This document shows positions 11,163 through 23,735 of a stretch of 64,000 nt of DNA, piece after piece. The stretch is from Symbiodinium natans (Eukaryota; Sar; Dinophyceae; Suessiales; Symbiodiniaceae), in assembly GCA_905221605.1 (NCBI GenBank), contig CAJNDS010000757.1, positions 197,001 to 261,000 on the forward strand, written 5' to 3'. A model generated the notes under the pieces. It saw nothing but the letters and a program-made list of their open reading frames with translations, was not told the origin of the DNA and made no database searches. Position 1 is the stretch's first letter. Every line of letters begins with the position of its first letter. The translations under genes were made by a program, and so were the position numbers.

Positions 11163-11221
11163 GAGAGGGTTCAGGGCTTAGGGTAGGGTTTAGGGTTTAG
11201 GGTTTAGGGTTTAGGGTTTAG

Positions 11222-11238
11222 GGTTTAGGGTTTAGGGT

Positions 11239-11305
<67 letters not shown>

Positions 11306-11306
11306 G
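11222..11306. repeat. Homogenised TTGAGGG array
   Basis: After a run of TTTAGGG, about ten consecutive TTGAGGG units occur before TTTAGGG resumes. This is a local spread of one variant. Confidence 0.93.
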
Positions 11307-11861
11307 TTTAGGGTTTAGGGTTTAGGGTTTACCCGAAAATCTTGAGATCTTTAAACCCAAGCTTACCCTAAAAACTATGCCCTAACCCCTGTAAAACCCT
11401 AAACCCTATAACTCCTACGTGGGGTTCAGGGAAAAGCCTGGAAACCCGAACTGTAATCAGCAAGCCTTTAGGCCTGGGTCTCTTGCTCAAGGCTCCCACA
11501 GCCCCCTTTAGGAATTGTATCTCTTGTTGTAATCTATATAAAGTCCAATGGATGTGAAGACTACCTTATGTTAGTAAGGTTCTGAGGGGAGGATAGGCTC
11601 CAGCCTCTGCACTAGTTTAGACCTCAAAACCCAGCAGTCTTCTGCGAGTAGATCACTCGCAAGACTTCCTGCGCCTAAGCATTCTAAAGCCAGGTACTCC
11701 TAGGAATGCCTGACCCCCTGCACCCTGATCTGGTCAAACCCTAAACTCTAAACCCTAAACCCGAAACCCTAAACAGAACTAAAGACACTAAGCCCTAAAC
11801 CCTAAACCCTAAAGCCTGAACCCTAAACCCTAAACCCTAAACCCTAAACCCTAAACCCTAA

Positions 11862-11960
11862 ATCGTACTGTTCGCCAACAGCCTCGCGCAGCGTTTTTTC
11901 ACCGCTGAGCGCAAGCTCCCCGGGCGCCGGCGCTGGCGCGCGGGGCCAGGCCCGGACTGA
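11862..11960 (+). CDS. Candidate terminal exon of EF-A (weak)
   Basis: This GC-rich 100-bp block lies between CCCTAAA (11817-11861) and TTTAGGG (11968). One frame, IVLFANSLAQRFFTAERKLP..., ends at TGA 11958-11960, 473 bp before the SEC22 start codon, where a gene end would be expected. Two other frames are open for much of it, so the assignment is weak. Confidence 0.22.
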   Translation: MVLFANSLAQRFFTAERKLPGRRRWRAGPGPD

Positions 11961-12433
11961 GTTCAGAGTTTAGGGTTTGGGGTTTGGGGTTTGGGGTTTT
12001 GGGTTTGGGGTTTGGGGTTTAAGGTTTAGGGTATGGGGTTTGGTGTTTAGGGTTTAGGGTTCAGGGTTTAGGGGCCTGTGGTGTTTTTGTTTGCTTTCTA
12101 GAAGTTTGGGGTTTATGTGGGTTTAGGCATTGGGGATTTGGGGTTTGGGTCTCGGGGTTTCTGGCTGCGGGCTTGGAATGTGGGGTTTTTTTGGCTTAGC
12201 CACGCGTGCAAGAGTTTAGGGTTTGTTAGGGTGCTTCGTGCTTAGGGTTTCGCGTTTGGGTTGTTTCGGGGGCCAGGGCGCAGGGTTCCGCTTCAGGGCC
12301 AGACTTCTGGCTTTCTAGCGCACCGTTGGCTTCGCAAGGCTACCCTGAACCACACACCCTAAACCCTAGCCCATAACCCTAAACCCTAAACCCTAAACCC
12401 TAAACCCTAAACCCTAAATCCCTGGGAGGCAGC

Positions 12434-12508
12434 ATGGCGCACGTGACCTTCATTGCGAGGAGCATGGATGGCCTAATCCTGGTCGAAACCTGGGACGACT
12501 CCAACAAG
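12434..12508 (+). CDS. SEC22: SEC22 exon 1: start and longin strand 1
   Basis: The ATG at 12434 begins MAHVTFIARSMDGLILVETW, matching the conserved SEC22 start (M-x-x-x-T-x-IARxxDGLxL). A GC donor (AACAAG|GCCCGG) ends it in phase 0 after DDSNK. TTTAGGG begins 8 bp into the intron. The AG at 12427-12428, six bases before the ATG, is a possible trans-splice acceptor if a spliced leader is used. Confidence 0.93.
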
Positions 12509-13496
12509 GCCCGGAGTTTAGGGTTATAGGGTTTAGGGTTCAGGGAACCCTGCATAAACCGCATAAACCCTGAAACCCTCTAGGGATCCTTACTAAGCCG
12601 CATAACCTTAAAACCCTATAGGGAACCCTTCACAAACCTTACAAACCCTAAAACCTATAAACCCTGCAGAATCCTTATTACCGACAGACCCTACAGAAGA
12701 CCTGCCGTTGTAGGGTTTAGGGTTTGAGTTTAGGGTTTAGGGTTTAGGTTTAGGGGTTTAGGGTTTAGGGTTTAGGGTTTAGGGTTTAGGGTTTAGGGTT
12801 TAGGGTTTAGGGTTTAGGGTTTAGGGTTTAGGGTTTAGGGTTTAGGGTTTAGGGTTTAGGGTTTAGATCCCACCGGGCAACCCCAAACAGCCACTTCAGG
12901 GGCATAAGAAGGGAGCCCTAGAAGGGACCCTTATTCCCCTAAACCCTAAACCCTAAACCCTAAAACCTAAACCCTACAGCCCCTAAACTTTGGACCTTAA
13001 GCGCAGACAGCGAGTGCCCCCCCCCCCCCCCCCCTGTGTGCCCATCTCCTCTGCCTCTGTTTCATGGATTCAGGGGTCCACAAAACCCTCAAGCCCAAAA
13101 GTTTGGTAAGCCCTCAACCCTAAACCCTAAACACCACCTAAAGCCCACAACACCCTAAGCTTTCTACACCCTAAAATCTACCCAAACCCCTAGACACCCT
13201 AAGCTCTAAATACCCCAACACCTAGCGCCCCAAGCCCTAAACCCCACGCACCCAAAGCTCCCTAACCCGCCTAGACCTGATACGCCCACACCCCAAAGCT
13301 GAAATTCATAAAGCCCCCACCCCTAAGACCCCCAACCCCCAAACCCTTCGACCCTAAACCGCAAACCCTTAAAACCCAAACCCCTAGACCCAAAACCTAA
13401 ACCCCAAACCCCTAAACCCTTAGATCCCAAATCTCAAACCCCCGAACCCTCAAACCCCAAGCCCCAAACCCAGGGGCCGCAATTCGGAGAGCCGAG

Positions 13497-13557
13497 GTTT
13501 CAAAGCAGGTCAAGGATCAGGCCAAGCAGCTCCTAAGATCTTTGGCCTTCATCTCCG
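13497..13557 (+). CDS. SEC22: SEC22 exon 2: longin helix
   Basis: CCGAG|GTT opens it. It encodes VSKQVKDQAKQLLRSLAFIS, matching the SEC22 helix Q-AKQLFRKL. A GC donor (TCCG|GCTTAAGG) gives phase 1. Some SEC22 residues normally found between this helix and the FHY strand are missing, so the loop is short or another micro-exon exists in intron 2. Confidence 0.9.
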
Positions 13558-15858
13558 GCTTAAGGTTTAGGGTTTAGGGTTTAGGGTTTAGGGTTTAGGG
13601 TTTAGGGCTCTATAGTTCCTTGATATGGTCCCTTACCTTGTGAGAAGGGTTCTGAAGTATTGGCCCTTGGGTTGTATAGGGCATGTAAGGGGTATAGAAG
13701 GGTTGCGAAATTAAGTGCCCATACTGCTACCATTAGCTTAAGAACCCCCCCCCCCCAAAAAAAAAAAAAATGAAAAGAAAACTATGTTACCCTTGCATGG
13801 AAGAATGTTTTTTTGCTGTTTTTAAGCAAATAGTAGATTAAGGGGCCATGTCTCTGCCCTTAGGCTGCTTCTCCTTCGGGGCTCAGACTATAAGAAGGCT
13901 TTTTCCTTGTGGTTGTAGGGTTCAAAGTGTTTACAGGGTTGGTACTCTAAACCCTAAACCCTTAACCCCCCTACACCTTGAGCCCTAAACTGTTTAGGAA
14001 CTGGGTTTTGCGGTTTGGCGGGCTGAGGGTTCAGGGATGTGGGCAAGGGGCAGCAGCAGGGCTCTAAGGTGAAGGGGCTCGACGTCCGGTTTCCAGGGCC
14101 TGCAGGGTTTACTACTGTTTGCTTTAGAACGCCCCAAAAGCAAACAAGAATCAAGAATCCCTATCTTACCCTTATCCGGAAGAACATATTCTTGTTTGGT
14201 TCTTAAGCAATTCGTAGTTTAAGTGCTAAGGGCCTAGGGGGTTCGGTTCGACAAGGGGCCCTGGCTGTCTGATTCGGGCTACTTGAGCATGAAGGGACCC
14301 GTGTAGCTGCTCTGGGGGGGGGGGGGATTGAGCTTAGGTACCTTGATTAGCAAGAACGGGATGCAAGCTCTGAAGCTTTCTTCGAAGTTGCGCAGATCCC
14401 ACCTCCTCAAAGCCCCGGCTCCGAACAGCCCCAAAGTAGGTAACGACTTTGGACCCAAAGATAGGTACTATTTGTCTCTACCCTTTCAACCCTAAACTAA
14501 AAAGACTCTAAACCGGGATAGACAGCTGAAACCCGAAGACCCTTTAAGCCCTGAAGACACGGCCCCCCCCCCCCACCCCCAAGGAAAGCTGCACAACATG
14601 CCGCCGAGATGTTCCGTGGAAGGCCTTTTCTACGTTTGGGGTTTGGGGTTTTGGGGGGTTAAACCCTGACGTGGTTGCAGCACTGGCTCACCTAGAACTT
14701 TTGCTGCAGCAAGAAGTGTGCCAAAACACCAACTCAAAACCGCAAAACCCCCAAACCCCACAACCCTAAACACCCTGAACCCTAAACCCCAAACCCCACA
14801 ACAATAAAACGCAACAACCCAACAATCCCACACCCGCCCCGGACCCGAAAAGGCACCACTGGGGAGACTCCTTTCATTTTTTTGGAGGGGGGTGGGGGGG
14901 GGGGGTACATAAAAGGGTCCGTGGGTGAAGTGTGGGTCATATGTGCAGTTCCCTAACTTTAGTCTCTTTTTGCTTGGAATGCTTGATACAGGGCTTTGTG
15001 CTCTCTTTCGAATAAGCAATCCCCTCCCCCCCCCCCCGCCCGAGGGATTTGGGGCTTAGGGTTTAAGAACCGTACAAGGGACCAGAACTCGAAGAACCCC
15101 CTCGCCCCTCGAAGGGGTTCCGGGCCGAAGAGATGTAAACCTACGCCAGATCAACCTGAGACCTTTACTAGGTAGGCCCTTGGGACATTTTATATTTTCC
15201 CTTATTTGGGTTTAAGAGGATCATATTCAGGAATATTTTTCAGAGGGCTTTAGGGGCCAACCTAGTTTAGGGTTGAGGGTTCAGGGTTCAGGGTTCAGGG
15301 TTAGGGTTTAGGGTTCAGGGTTTAGGGATTTTTCTTCAAAGGTGCAGTGGGCTGTCGCTCTGCACGAACTCCAGGGTTTAGGGTTTAGGGGGTCTGTGGT
15401 TGAGCGTTTAGTGGTTGAACTGATTTTAGCTGAACCTGCAAGTGGTCCGTTGCTTGAGGGCCCCGGACCCTCTTTAAGGCTCAAGGTTTAGGGCAGCCCC
15501 CAAACCCTAAACCCTAAACCCCAGACCCCCGAAACCCCAAAACCCAAACCCTAAACGCAGTTCTGAGAGCAGAATAGGATGTAGGGCTTAGGGCGTAGAG
15601 ACATCCTCCGCCCCGCAGAGTCTCTACATTTTTGGTGAAGCGCTTGTGGAGTTTAGTCTTTAGGCTTTAGGCTTTCCTAGTATGACTAGGACCGGGAGTA
15701 GGCCTTGATTGTCCTGTTTTTAGGGTTGGGGTTCCCTTATAATCCCCTTAAAACCAAAAGGGTGCCCCTTTTTTTCCTGGATTCCTCCCGGGTCTAGTAG
15801 CCCTAAACCCTAAACCCTCATATTGGTCCCCTTATGGCCCGCTTAGCTGTTCAAAAAG

Positions 15859-15897
15859 GAGCAGGCGACTTCGTCTTTCACTACACCATAGAGAATG
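15859..15897 (+). CDS. SEC22: SEC22 exon 3: FHY strand of the longin domain
   Basis: CAAAAAG|GA opens it. It encodes AGDFVFHYTIEN plus G, the counterpart of YVFHYIIE in plant and animal SEC22. The GC donor AATG|GCGCCG leaves phase 1. An alternative acceptor (GAGCAG|GC) would drop two residues without changing frame. Reading past the donor gives AAAMFPKS, which does not fit the family. Confidence 0.9.
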
Positions 15898-15924
15898 GCG
15901 CCGCGGCCATGTTTCCAAAATCCG

Positions 15925-16732
<808 letters not shown>

Positions 16733-17105
16733 TTTTCTATGAGAAGATATAGGAGCTATTTCATCTCCTACTCAGAGATAGAGTAACTCTTTCGCAAACG
16801 AATAAGAGCGTCTTAATCTCCCGACACTGGGTAGGGGAGCTCACATCTCTACGATCTCCTATCTTCTATCTCAGTCTCGCAATATGTCATGAGAGGCCTC
16901 CGCTAGCTTTGCGCAGGAAAAGAAAGAGAGTTCTCTACTATGTCAGTTTTTTCAGAAATAGCTTCTCTATCAATGAAGAGGTCATAAGAGAAGCCCTTTA
17001 TCTCTTCATAAGAAATGACAAAGCCCTTCGAACTTTTTACGAGAGATCTCTCCTTTACCCTAAATAAAACAACTAAACATGTGAAGGCCTTTCTTTACTC
17101 CTTAA
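16733..17105. repeat. Direct repeat, copy 1 (pair with 18083-18470)
   Basis: CTATGAGAAGATA, CTCCTACTCAGAGATAGA, TCATGAGAG, AAAGAGAGTTCTCTAC, GAGATCTCTCCTTTACCCT and GAAGGCCTTTCT occur in the same order here and at 18083-18470, with small indels. The pieces are 1.35 kb apart in the same orientation. No open frame is preserved. Confidence 0.75.
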
Positions 17106-18082
17106 GTGGGGACATTACACAACTCATCAGTTTCTATCGTTTATGTGAGAGAGTCTATTCTATCTTTAAATGGGTCATCTGAAAGCTCCTTTGTCTCTTT
17201 GAAGGGGATGAGTCTCTTCTGAAAAGGCTCCTCCAAGGTATCCCCGCTCTCCTTCTTTCTTTAGGGAATGACAGAGCTCCTTAGCCTTATTTACCCTTAT
17301 TCCTCATGGCAGGCTGCATTGCTGGGGCCAAGGCGCACAAGAAACTTCAAACCAGCAGAGCACGTCTGCATTTCCAGCCGATATGGTCTTGCAGCCGCTG
17401 CAGCTTCGTAGGGCGTGGTCTACGAGACATCTTGAACATGCACACACATCGTCTCTCTTCTGCCGGTCTGGGACACAGAAGACAAGTTCCAACACCTGAT
17501 CCCGAGCATCAGGTTCCTCACAAGTAGCGGTAGGCCCTTCACCCCGGATTTTTAGGGGCTGGGAGTAGTTTTTAACAGGCAACGCGAGGTGGGGTTGGAC
17601 TGCGTAATCTTGCAAAAGTCTTTCTCCCACTTGAAGAAGTGTTTCCTAGAAAGAGATATCGGGAAGGATCTCTCATTTCCTCGAGAGAGGGATCTTTTAT
17701 TGAAAATACAATACATGAGGCTTTTCATGTTCCATTAGGAGACAGAGAGGTCTCTCATTCTGCATTAACAGATCGAGGACATCGTTCATTTCCGTTTTTC
17801 ATTTGCTATGAGAAGGTAGGGGGGCGGGGGGGGGGGGGAATGGGCTCTCTCATTTCCGATTGCGAGACAGAGGGGCATAGAGGGGATCTCTGATGTCTTC
17901 GAAAGAGAGATCCTCCACTCAGGAGGGACACAAGTTATTCCATTTCCAAAAGAATAGAGGAGCTCTTAATGCCCCATCTCTTATTATAAATAAACAGAGA
18001 GGATGACGTCGATTCGTTTCCATTCTTTTGTTCTTGTTTATCAAAGGTCTCTTCGTTTCCTACACAGGACTTCTTTTGATTC
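17106..18082. other. Spacer between direct repeats, no gene seen
   Basis: AT-rich DNA full of short TCTC/GAGA motifs, with a G-run at 17818-17838 and a GC-richer insert of about 260 bp near 17300-17560. Open frames overlap on both strands and none shows a recognisable domain. Confidence 0.5.
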
Positions 18083-18470
18083 CTATGAGAAGATAGAAGG
18101 CTCTTCTTTCGTCTCCTACTCAGAGATAGAAAGATTGCATTGGTAATACAAAAGAAATCATAAGAGCTCTCTCACGCCCTCTCTTTTGTGTCTCGTCAAT
18201 AGGTAGAGAAATTCTCAGCTCTACCGTTTCCTATTTTTTACCTGAAAGAGCTTCTGTCTCTCGCAATAGGTCATGAGAGACCTCCTCTATCTTTTTGCAG
18301 GAAATGAAAGAGAGTTCTCTACAATTTCTGTGTTTCAGAAATGTTTCTCAAGCAATAAGAGAAGCCGTTTGTCGCTTCATAGGCAACGACGGAGCTCTAC
18401 TACCTTTTTTCTTGAGATCTCTCCTTTACCCTCAATAAAAGCTTTGAAGGCCTTTCTCTATCCCTTAGAT
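18083..18470. repeat. Direct repeat, copy 2
   Basis: This matches 16733-17105. The stretch between them (17106-18082) has looser GAGAGATCTCT-like motifs that look like older copies, and a GC-richer insert at 17300-17560. Confidence 0.75.
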
Positions 18471-18474
18471 TGGA

Positions 18475-18800
18475 CCCTAAGAATTTGGGCTACCCTAAGA
18501 ATCCAAAGCTACCCTAAGAATCCAGGCTACCGCCAAAACAAAAAAACACAACCCCAAGAATGGGCTACCCCAAGAATCCAGGCTACCTTAAGAACCCAGG
18601 CTACTCTAAAACACCAGGCTACCACCAAAAAGCAAGCTCAAGCCTAAGAATCCAGGCTTATCGTAAGAATACAGGCCACCCCTAAGAATCCAAGCTATCC
18701 TAAAAATCCAGGCCACCACCAAACAAGAACTCAGCCCTAAGAATACAGGCTACCCTAAAAAGCTTCCCTTAATAATCGAGTCTACCCTAAGAATCCAAAA
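18475..18800. repeat. 17-bp minisatellite (CCTAAGAATCCAGGCTA)
   Basis: Units of CCTAAGAATCCAGGCTA and close variants repeat about 18 times with some spacing. The apparent open frame ending at 18647 reads into this repeat. Confidence 0.9.
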
Positions 18801-18807
18801 TACTAAA

Positions 18808-19005
18808 ATAGAAAGTGAATGAACAAAGTGAAATGAACGCCCCCATTATCTTCTTTCTTTCGCTAAATCACAGATCACACGTTCATTTCATTCACTGTAT
18901 CTGTTGAGATTAGTTGAAAGAAGATAATAGTGGGCGCGCAAAAAGAGAACACAAAGAATGCCCCGTTCATTCGTTCACATGTTCACTTCATTCTCGTATT
19001 AATAT
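18808..19005. mobile_element. Foldback element with GTTCATTTCA ends
   Basis: AATGAAC...CCCATTATCTTCTTTC on the left is mirrored by GAAAGAAGATAATAGTGGG...GTTCATTCGTTCAC on the right around a ~40-bp loop. The arms are imperfect. Likely a non-autonomous element. Confidence 0.55.
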
Positions 19006-19109
19006 TGTAACCTCTGGAATGAATTCTGGGTGGTGAAAAGAATTGAATACCAGAAGTTAATAATGCAAAAAAACAAAATTTGTAACACTTATAAAATAAT
19101 TTAATTCTG

Positions 19110-19300
19110 GTGCCCCCCAAAAGAATTTAATTATTCAAATCAGGGATTTGAGTAATTAACGTATGTAAGTTCTGGGGCCTCCCAAAAGAATTTAATTATT
19201 CAAATCAGGGACTTAAATAGTTAAATTATTTAAATTCTGCGGCCTCCCAAAAGAATTTAAGTATTCAAATCAGGGATTTGAACAATTAAATTATTTATTT
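19110..19300. repeat. ~75-bp direct repeat, three copies
   Basis: CCCAAAAGAATTTAATTATT followed by CAAATCAGGGA occurs at about 19115, 19190 and 19250. AT-rich, non-coding. Confidence 0.85.
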
Positions 19301-19349
19301 AAATTATGCAAATGATTTAAATTATTTGAAATATTTAAATTATTTGAAC

Positions 19350-19537
19350 GGTCTGGCTGTTGGAGGAATGAATTTATTTGAATAATTACATTCGGGAGGA
19401 ATGAATTTATTTGAATAATTACATTCGGTAGGCCCCAAATATAATTTAAATAATTTAAACAGTTTAATTATTTAAAATATTTTGGGGCCTCAAGAATTTA
19501 ATTATTCAAATAAATTCATTCCTCCAACAGCCAGACC
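19350..19537. repeat. Perfect 39-bp inverted repeat (foldback)
   Basis: Left arm 19350-19388 starts GGTCTGGCTGTTGGAGGAAT. Right arm 19499-19537 is its exact complement. A partial third copy of the arm sits at 19394-19425. Confidence 0.9.
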
Positions 19538-19796
19538 ATTTAAATAATTTCAATAATTTATATAATTCACATGATTTAAATAATTTCATTATTCCTTTTT
19601 CCGCCTCATCCCCGCACCCCTTCGCAAGCAAACGAATTCCAAGCCCTCACAGGGGACATACTTCATCAGGGACGCGGGAGAGTTTGAAGTGAAGAAGTCT
19701 CGTTAAATAGCTTAATTCGTTGAAGTAATGGGATTGTTTTACATGAGTATCACTTCCGTGAATAAATTATTTAAACTATTTAAAGTATTTAATTTA

Positions 19797-22700
19797 TTAA
19801 GCTTCCTTCTACACTTGAGCAAACCAGGCTTTATAAACTGTATAAATTTCATAAATTTTATAAAAATTTTCAAAATTTCACCTTAAAGGGTAAGATGTAT
19901 AAAATTTATACAACTTATAAAAAATATTTGGGTTTCAGGCGTCCCGGGAAACTGTAAAATTCATAAAACTTATAAACTTTCTTAAATGTATAAGTTTATA
20001 AATTTATAAAGCTTCCTTCTACACTTGAGCAAACCAGGCTTTATAAGTTATAAAATTTCACCTTAAGAGTAACATTTATAGAATTTATAAAATCTATAAA
20101 GTTTTGGGTTCAGGCGTCCCCGGAAACCTTAAAATTTATTAAATTTATAAAATTTTTTAAAATTTATAAAATTTATAAAGCTTCCTTCTAAACTTGAGCA
20201 AACCAGGCTTTATAAATTTTATAAATTTTAGAAATTTCACCTTAAAGGGTAAAATTTGTAAAATTTATAAAATTTATAAAGTTTTGGGTTCAGGCGTCCC
20301 GGGAAACCTTTAAATTTAATAAAATTTATAAAACCTCTAAAATTTATACAATTTATAAAATTTAAAAAGCGCCCTTCTAAACTTGAACAAACCAGGCTTT
20401 ATAAATTTTATAAATTTTATAAATTTCACCTTAAAGGGTAAAAATTATAAAATTTATAAAACTTATAAAGTTTTGGGTTCAGGCGTCCCGGGAAACCTTT
20501 GGGACGCCTGAACCCAAAACTTTATAAATTTTATAAATTTTATAAATTTTACCCTTTAAGGTGAAATTTATAAAATTTATAAAAATTTATAAAGCCTGGT
20601 TTGCTCAAGTTTAGAAGGAAGCTTTATAAATTTTATAAATTTTATAATTTTTATAAATTTTATAAATTTTAAAGGTTTCCCGGGACGCCTGAACCCAAAA
20701 CTTTATAAATTTTATAAATGTTTTAAATTTTACCCTTCAAGGTGAAATTTATAAAATTTATAAAATTTATAAACCCTGGTTTGCTCAAGTTTAGAAGGAA
20801 GCTTTATAAATTTTATAAATTTTATAAATTTTATTAATTTTATAAATTGTATAAATTTTATAAATTTTCCCCTTAAGGTGAAATTGATAAAATTTATAAA
20901 AAATTATAAAGCCTGTTTTGCTCAAGTTTAGAAGGAAGCTTTATAAATTTTAAAAATTTTATAAATTTTATAAATTTTATAAATTTTAAAGGTTTCCCGG
21001 GACGCCTGAACCCAAAACTTTATAAATTTTATAAATTTTATAAATTTTTCCCTTAAGGTGAAATTTATAAAATTTATAAAATTTATAAAGCCTGGTTTGC
21101 TCAAGTTTAGAAGGAAGCTTTATAAATTTTATAAATTTTATAAATTTTATACATTTTATAAATTTTATAAATTTTAAAGGTTTCCCGGGACGCCTGAACC
21201 CAAAACTTTATAAATTTTATAAATTTTATAAATGTTACCCTTTAAGGTGAAATTTATACAATTTATAAAATTTTTAAAGCCTGGTTTGCTCAAGTTTAGC
21301 AGGAAGCTTTATAAATTTTATAAATTTTATAAATTTTATAAATTTTAAAGGTTTCCCGGGACGCCTGAACCCAAAACTTTATAAATTTTATAGATTTTAT
21401 AAATTTTACCCTTTAAGGTGAAATTTAGAAAATTTTTAAAATTTATAAAGCCTGGTTTGCTCAAGTTTAGAAGGAAGCTTTATAAATTTTAAAAATTTTT
21501 ATAAATTTTATAAATTTTATAAATTTTAAAATTTATAAAATTTATAAAGCTTCCTTCTAAACTTGAGCAAACCAGGCTTTATAAATTTTATAAATTTTAT
21601 AAATTTCACGTTAAGGGTAAAATTTAGAAAATTTATAGAATTTATAATTTTTGGGTTCAGGCGTCCCGGGAAACCTTTAAAATTTATAAAATTTATAAAA
21701 TTTATAAAATTTATAAAATTTATAAAATTTTTAAAATTTATAAAGCTTCCTTCTAAACTTCAGCAAACCAGGCTTTATAAATTTTTTTTATAAATTTTAT
21801 AAATTTTTCCCTTAAGGTGAAATTTATAAAATTTATAAAGCCTGGTTTGCTCAAGTTTAGAAGGAAGCTTTATAAATTTTTATAAATTTTATAAATTTTA
21901 TAAATTTTAAAGGTTTCCCGGGACGCCTGAACCCAAAACTTTATAAATTTTATAAATTTTATAAATATTACCCTTTAAGGTGAAATTTATAAAATTTATA
22001 AAATTTTTAAAGCCTGGTTTGCTCAAGTTTAGAAGGAAGCTTTATAAATTTTATACATTTTATAAATTTTATAAATTTTAAAGGTTTCCCGGGACGCCTG
22101 AACCCAAAACTTTATAAATTTTATAAATTTTTATAAAATTTACCCTTTAAGGTGAAATTTATAAAATTTTTAAAATTTATAAAGCCTGGTTTGCTCAAGT
22201 TTAGAAGGAAGCTTTATAACTTTTAAAAATTTTTATAAATTTTATAAATTTTATAAATTTTAAAGGTTTCCCGGGACGCCTGAACCCAAAACTTTATAAG
22301 TTTTATAAATTTTATAAATTTTACCCTTAAGGTGAAATTTATAAAATTTATAAAATTTATAAAGCCTGGTTTGCTCAAGTTTAGAAGGAAGCTTTATAAA
22401 TTTTTATAAATTTTATAGATTTTAAAGGTTTCCCGGGACGCCTGAACCCAAAACTTTATAAATTTTATAAATTTTATAAATTTTACCCTTTAAGGTGAAA
22501 TTTATAAAATTTATAAAATTTATAAAGCCTGGTTTGCTCAAGTTTAGAAGGAAGCTTTATAAATTTTTATAAATTTTATAAATTCTATAAATTTTATACA
22601 TTTTATAAATTTATAAATTTTAAAAGTTTCCCGGGACGCCTGAACCCAAAACTTTATAAATTTTATAAATTTTATAAATTTTACCCTTAAGGTGAAATTT

Positions 22701-23735
22701 ATAAAATTTATAAAAATTTATAAAGCCTGGTTTGCTCAAGTTTAGAAGGAAGCTTTATAAATTTTTATAAATTTCATAAATTTTATAAATTTTGTAAATT
22801 TTATGAATTTTAGAGGTTTCCCGGGACGCCTGAACCCAAAACTTCATAAATTTTATAAATTTTATAAATTTTACCCTTTAAGGTGAAATTTATAAAATTT
22901 ATAAAGTTTATAAAGCCTGGTTTGCTCAAGTTTAGAAGGAAGCTTTATAAATTTTAAAAATTTTATAAATTTTATAAATTTTATAAATTTTATAAATTTT
23001 ATAAATTTTATAAATTTTATAAATTTTATAAATTTTAAAGGTTTCCCGGGACGCCTGAACCCAAAAATTATAAATTTTATAAATTTTCTAAATTTTACCC
23101 TTAACGTGAAATTTTTAAAATTTATAAAATTTATAAAGCCTGGTTTGCTCAAGTTTAGAAGGAAGCTTTATAAATTTTATAAATTTTATAAATTTTATAA
23201 ATTTTATAAATTTTATAAATTTTAAAGGTTTCCCGGGACGCCTGAACCCAAAACTTTATAAATTTTATAATTTTTATAAATGTTACCCTTTAAGGTGAAA
23301 TTTATAAAATTTATAAAATTTTTAAAGCCTGGTTTGCTCAAGTTTAGCAGGAAGCTTTATAAATTTTTATAAATTTTATAAATTTTATAAATTTTAAAGG
23401 TTTCCCGGGGCGCCTGAACCCAAAACTTTATAAATTTTCTCAATTTTATAAATTTTACCCTTTAAGGTGAAATTTATAAAATTTATAAAGCCTGGTTTGC
23501 TCAAGTTTAGAAGGAAGCTTTATAAATTTTATAAATTTTATAGATTTTATAAATTTTAAAGGTTTCCCGGGACGCCTGAACCCAAAACTTTATAAATTTT
23601 ATAAATTTTTATAAAATTTACCCTTAAGGTGAAATTTATAAAATTTATAAAATTTATAAAGCCTCGTTTGCTCATGTTTAGAAGGAAGCTTTATAAATTT
23701 TATAAATTTTATAGATTTTGCCTTAAGAGTAAAAT
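19797..23735. repeat. AT-rich satellite, ~170-190-bp unit, about 23 copies, two orientations
   Basis: Each unit has two GC-containing islands in TTTATAAA filler: CCTGGTTTGCTCAAGTTTAG plus AAGGAAGC, and GGTTTCCCGGGACGCCTGAA. Roughly 17 units read one way and 6 the other. The first four are inverted relative to most, the switch at 20470-20520 is a near-perfect palindrome with 20-bp arms, and two more inverted units sit at 21540-21790. The open frames within are Phe-Ile-Lys repeat translations. The array lies in SEC22 intron 3. Confidence 0.96.

Larger units (their letters stand above)
5305..11168 (+). other. EF-A: EF-hand protein gene (partial, at least six exons)
   Basis: Six short + strand exons (5305, 6957, 7824, 8767, 10416, 11110) join in frame into a calcium-binding EF-hand protein. 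The order is: an Asp/Gly-containing helix ending FFSMV, a first loop (DTSSENGCYCSD), a Leu/Lys-rich helix (AEILEKLK), the helix KHLKCDVFGRF, a canonical loop DEDSDGYLNSQE, then FAEETG and FDGDVAIWSEEFRDLCQE. The downstream gene EF-B has the same module order. Gene ends are not identified: earlier exons should lie before 5305, and a possible last exon is at 11862-11960. Function beyond calcium binding is unknown. Confidence 0.7.

Noticed and set aside
21563-23152. Phe-Ile-Asn/Lys repeat frames on both strands
   Set aside because: Translations of the TTTATAAA satellite; the same peptide appears wherever the unit occurs.
19797-23735. CRISPR array
   Set aside because: The repeat unit is ~180 bp, the filler is AT repeat rather than unique spacers, and the genome is eukaryotic.
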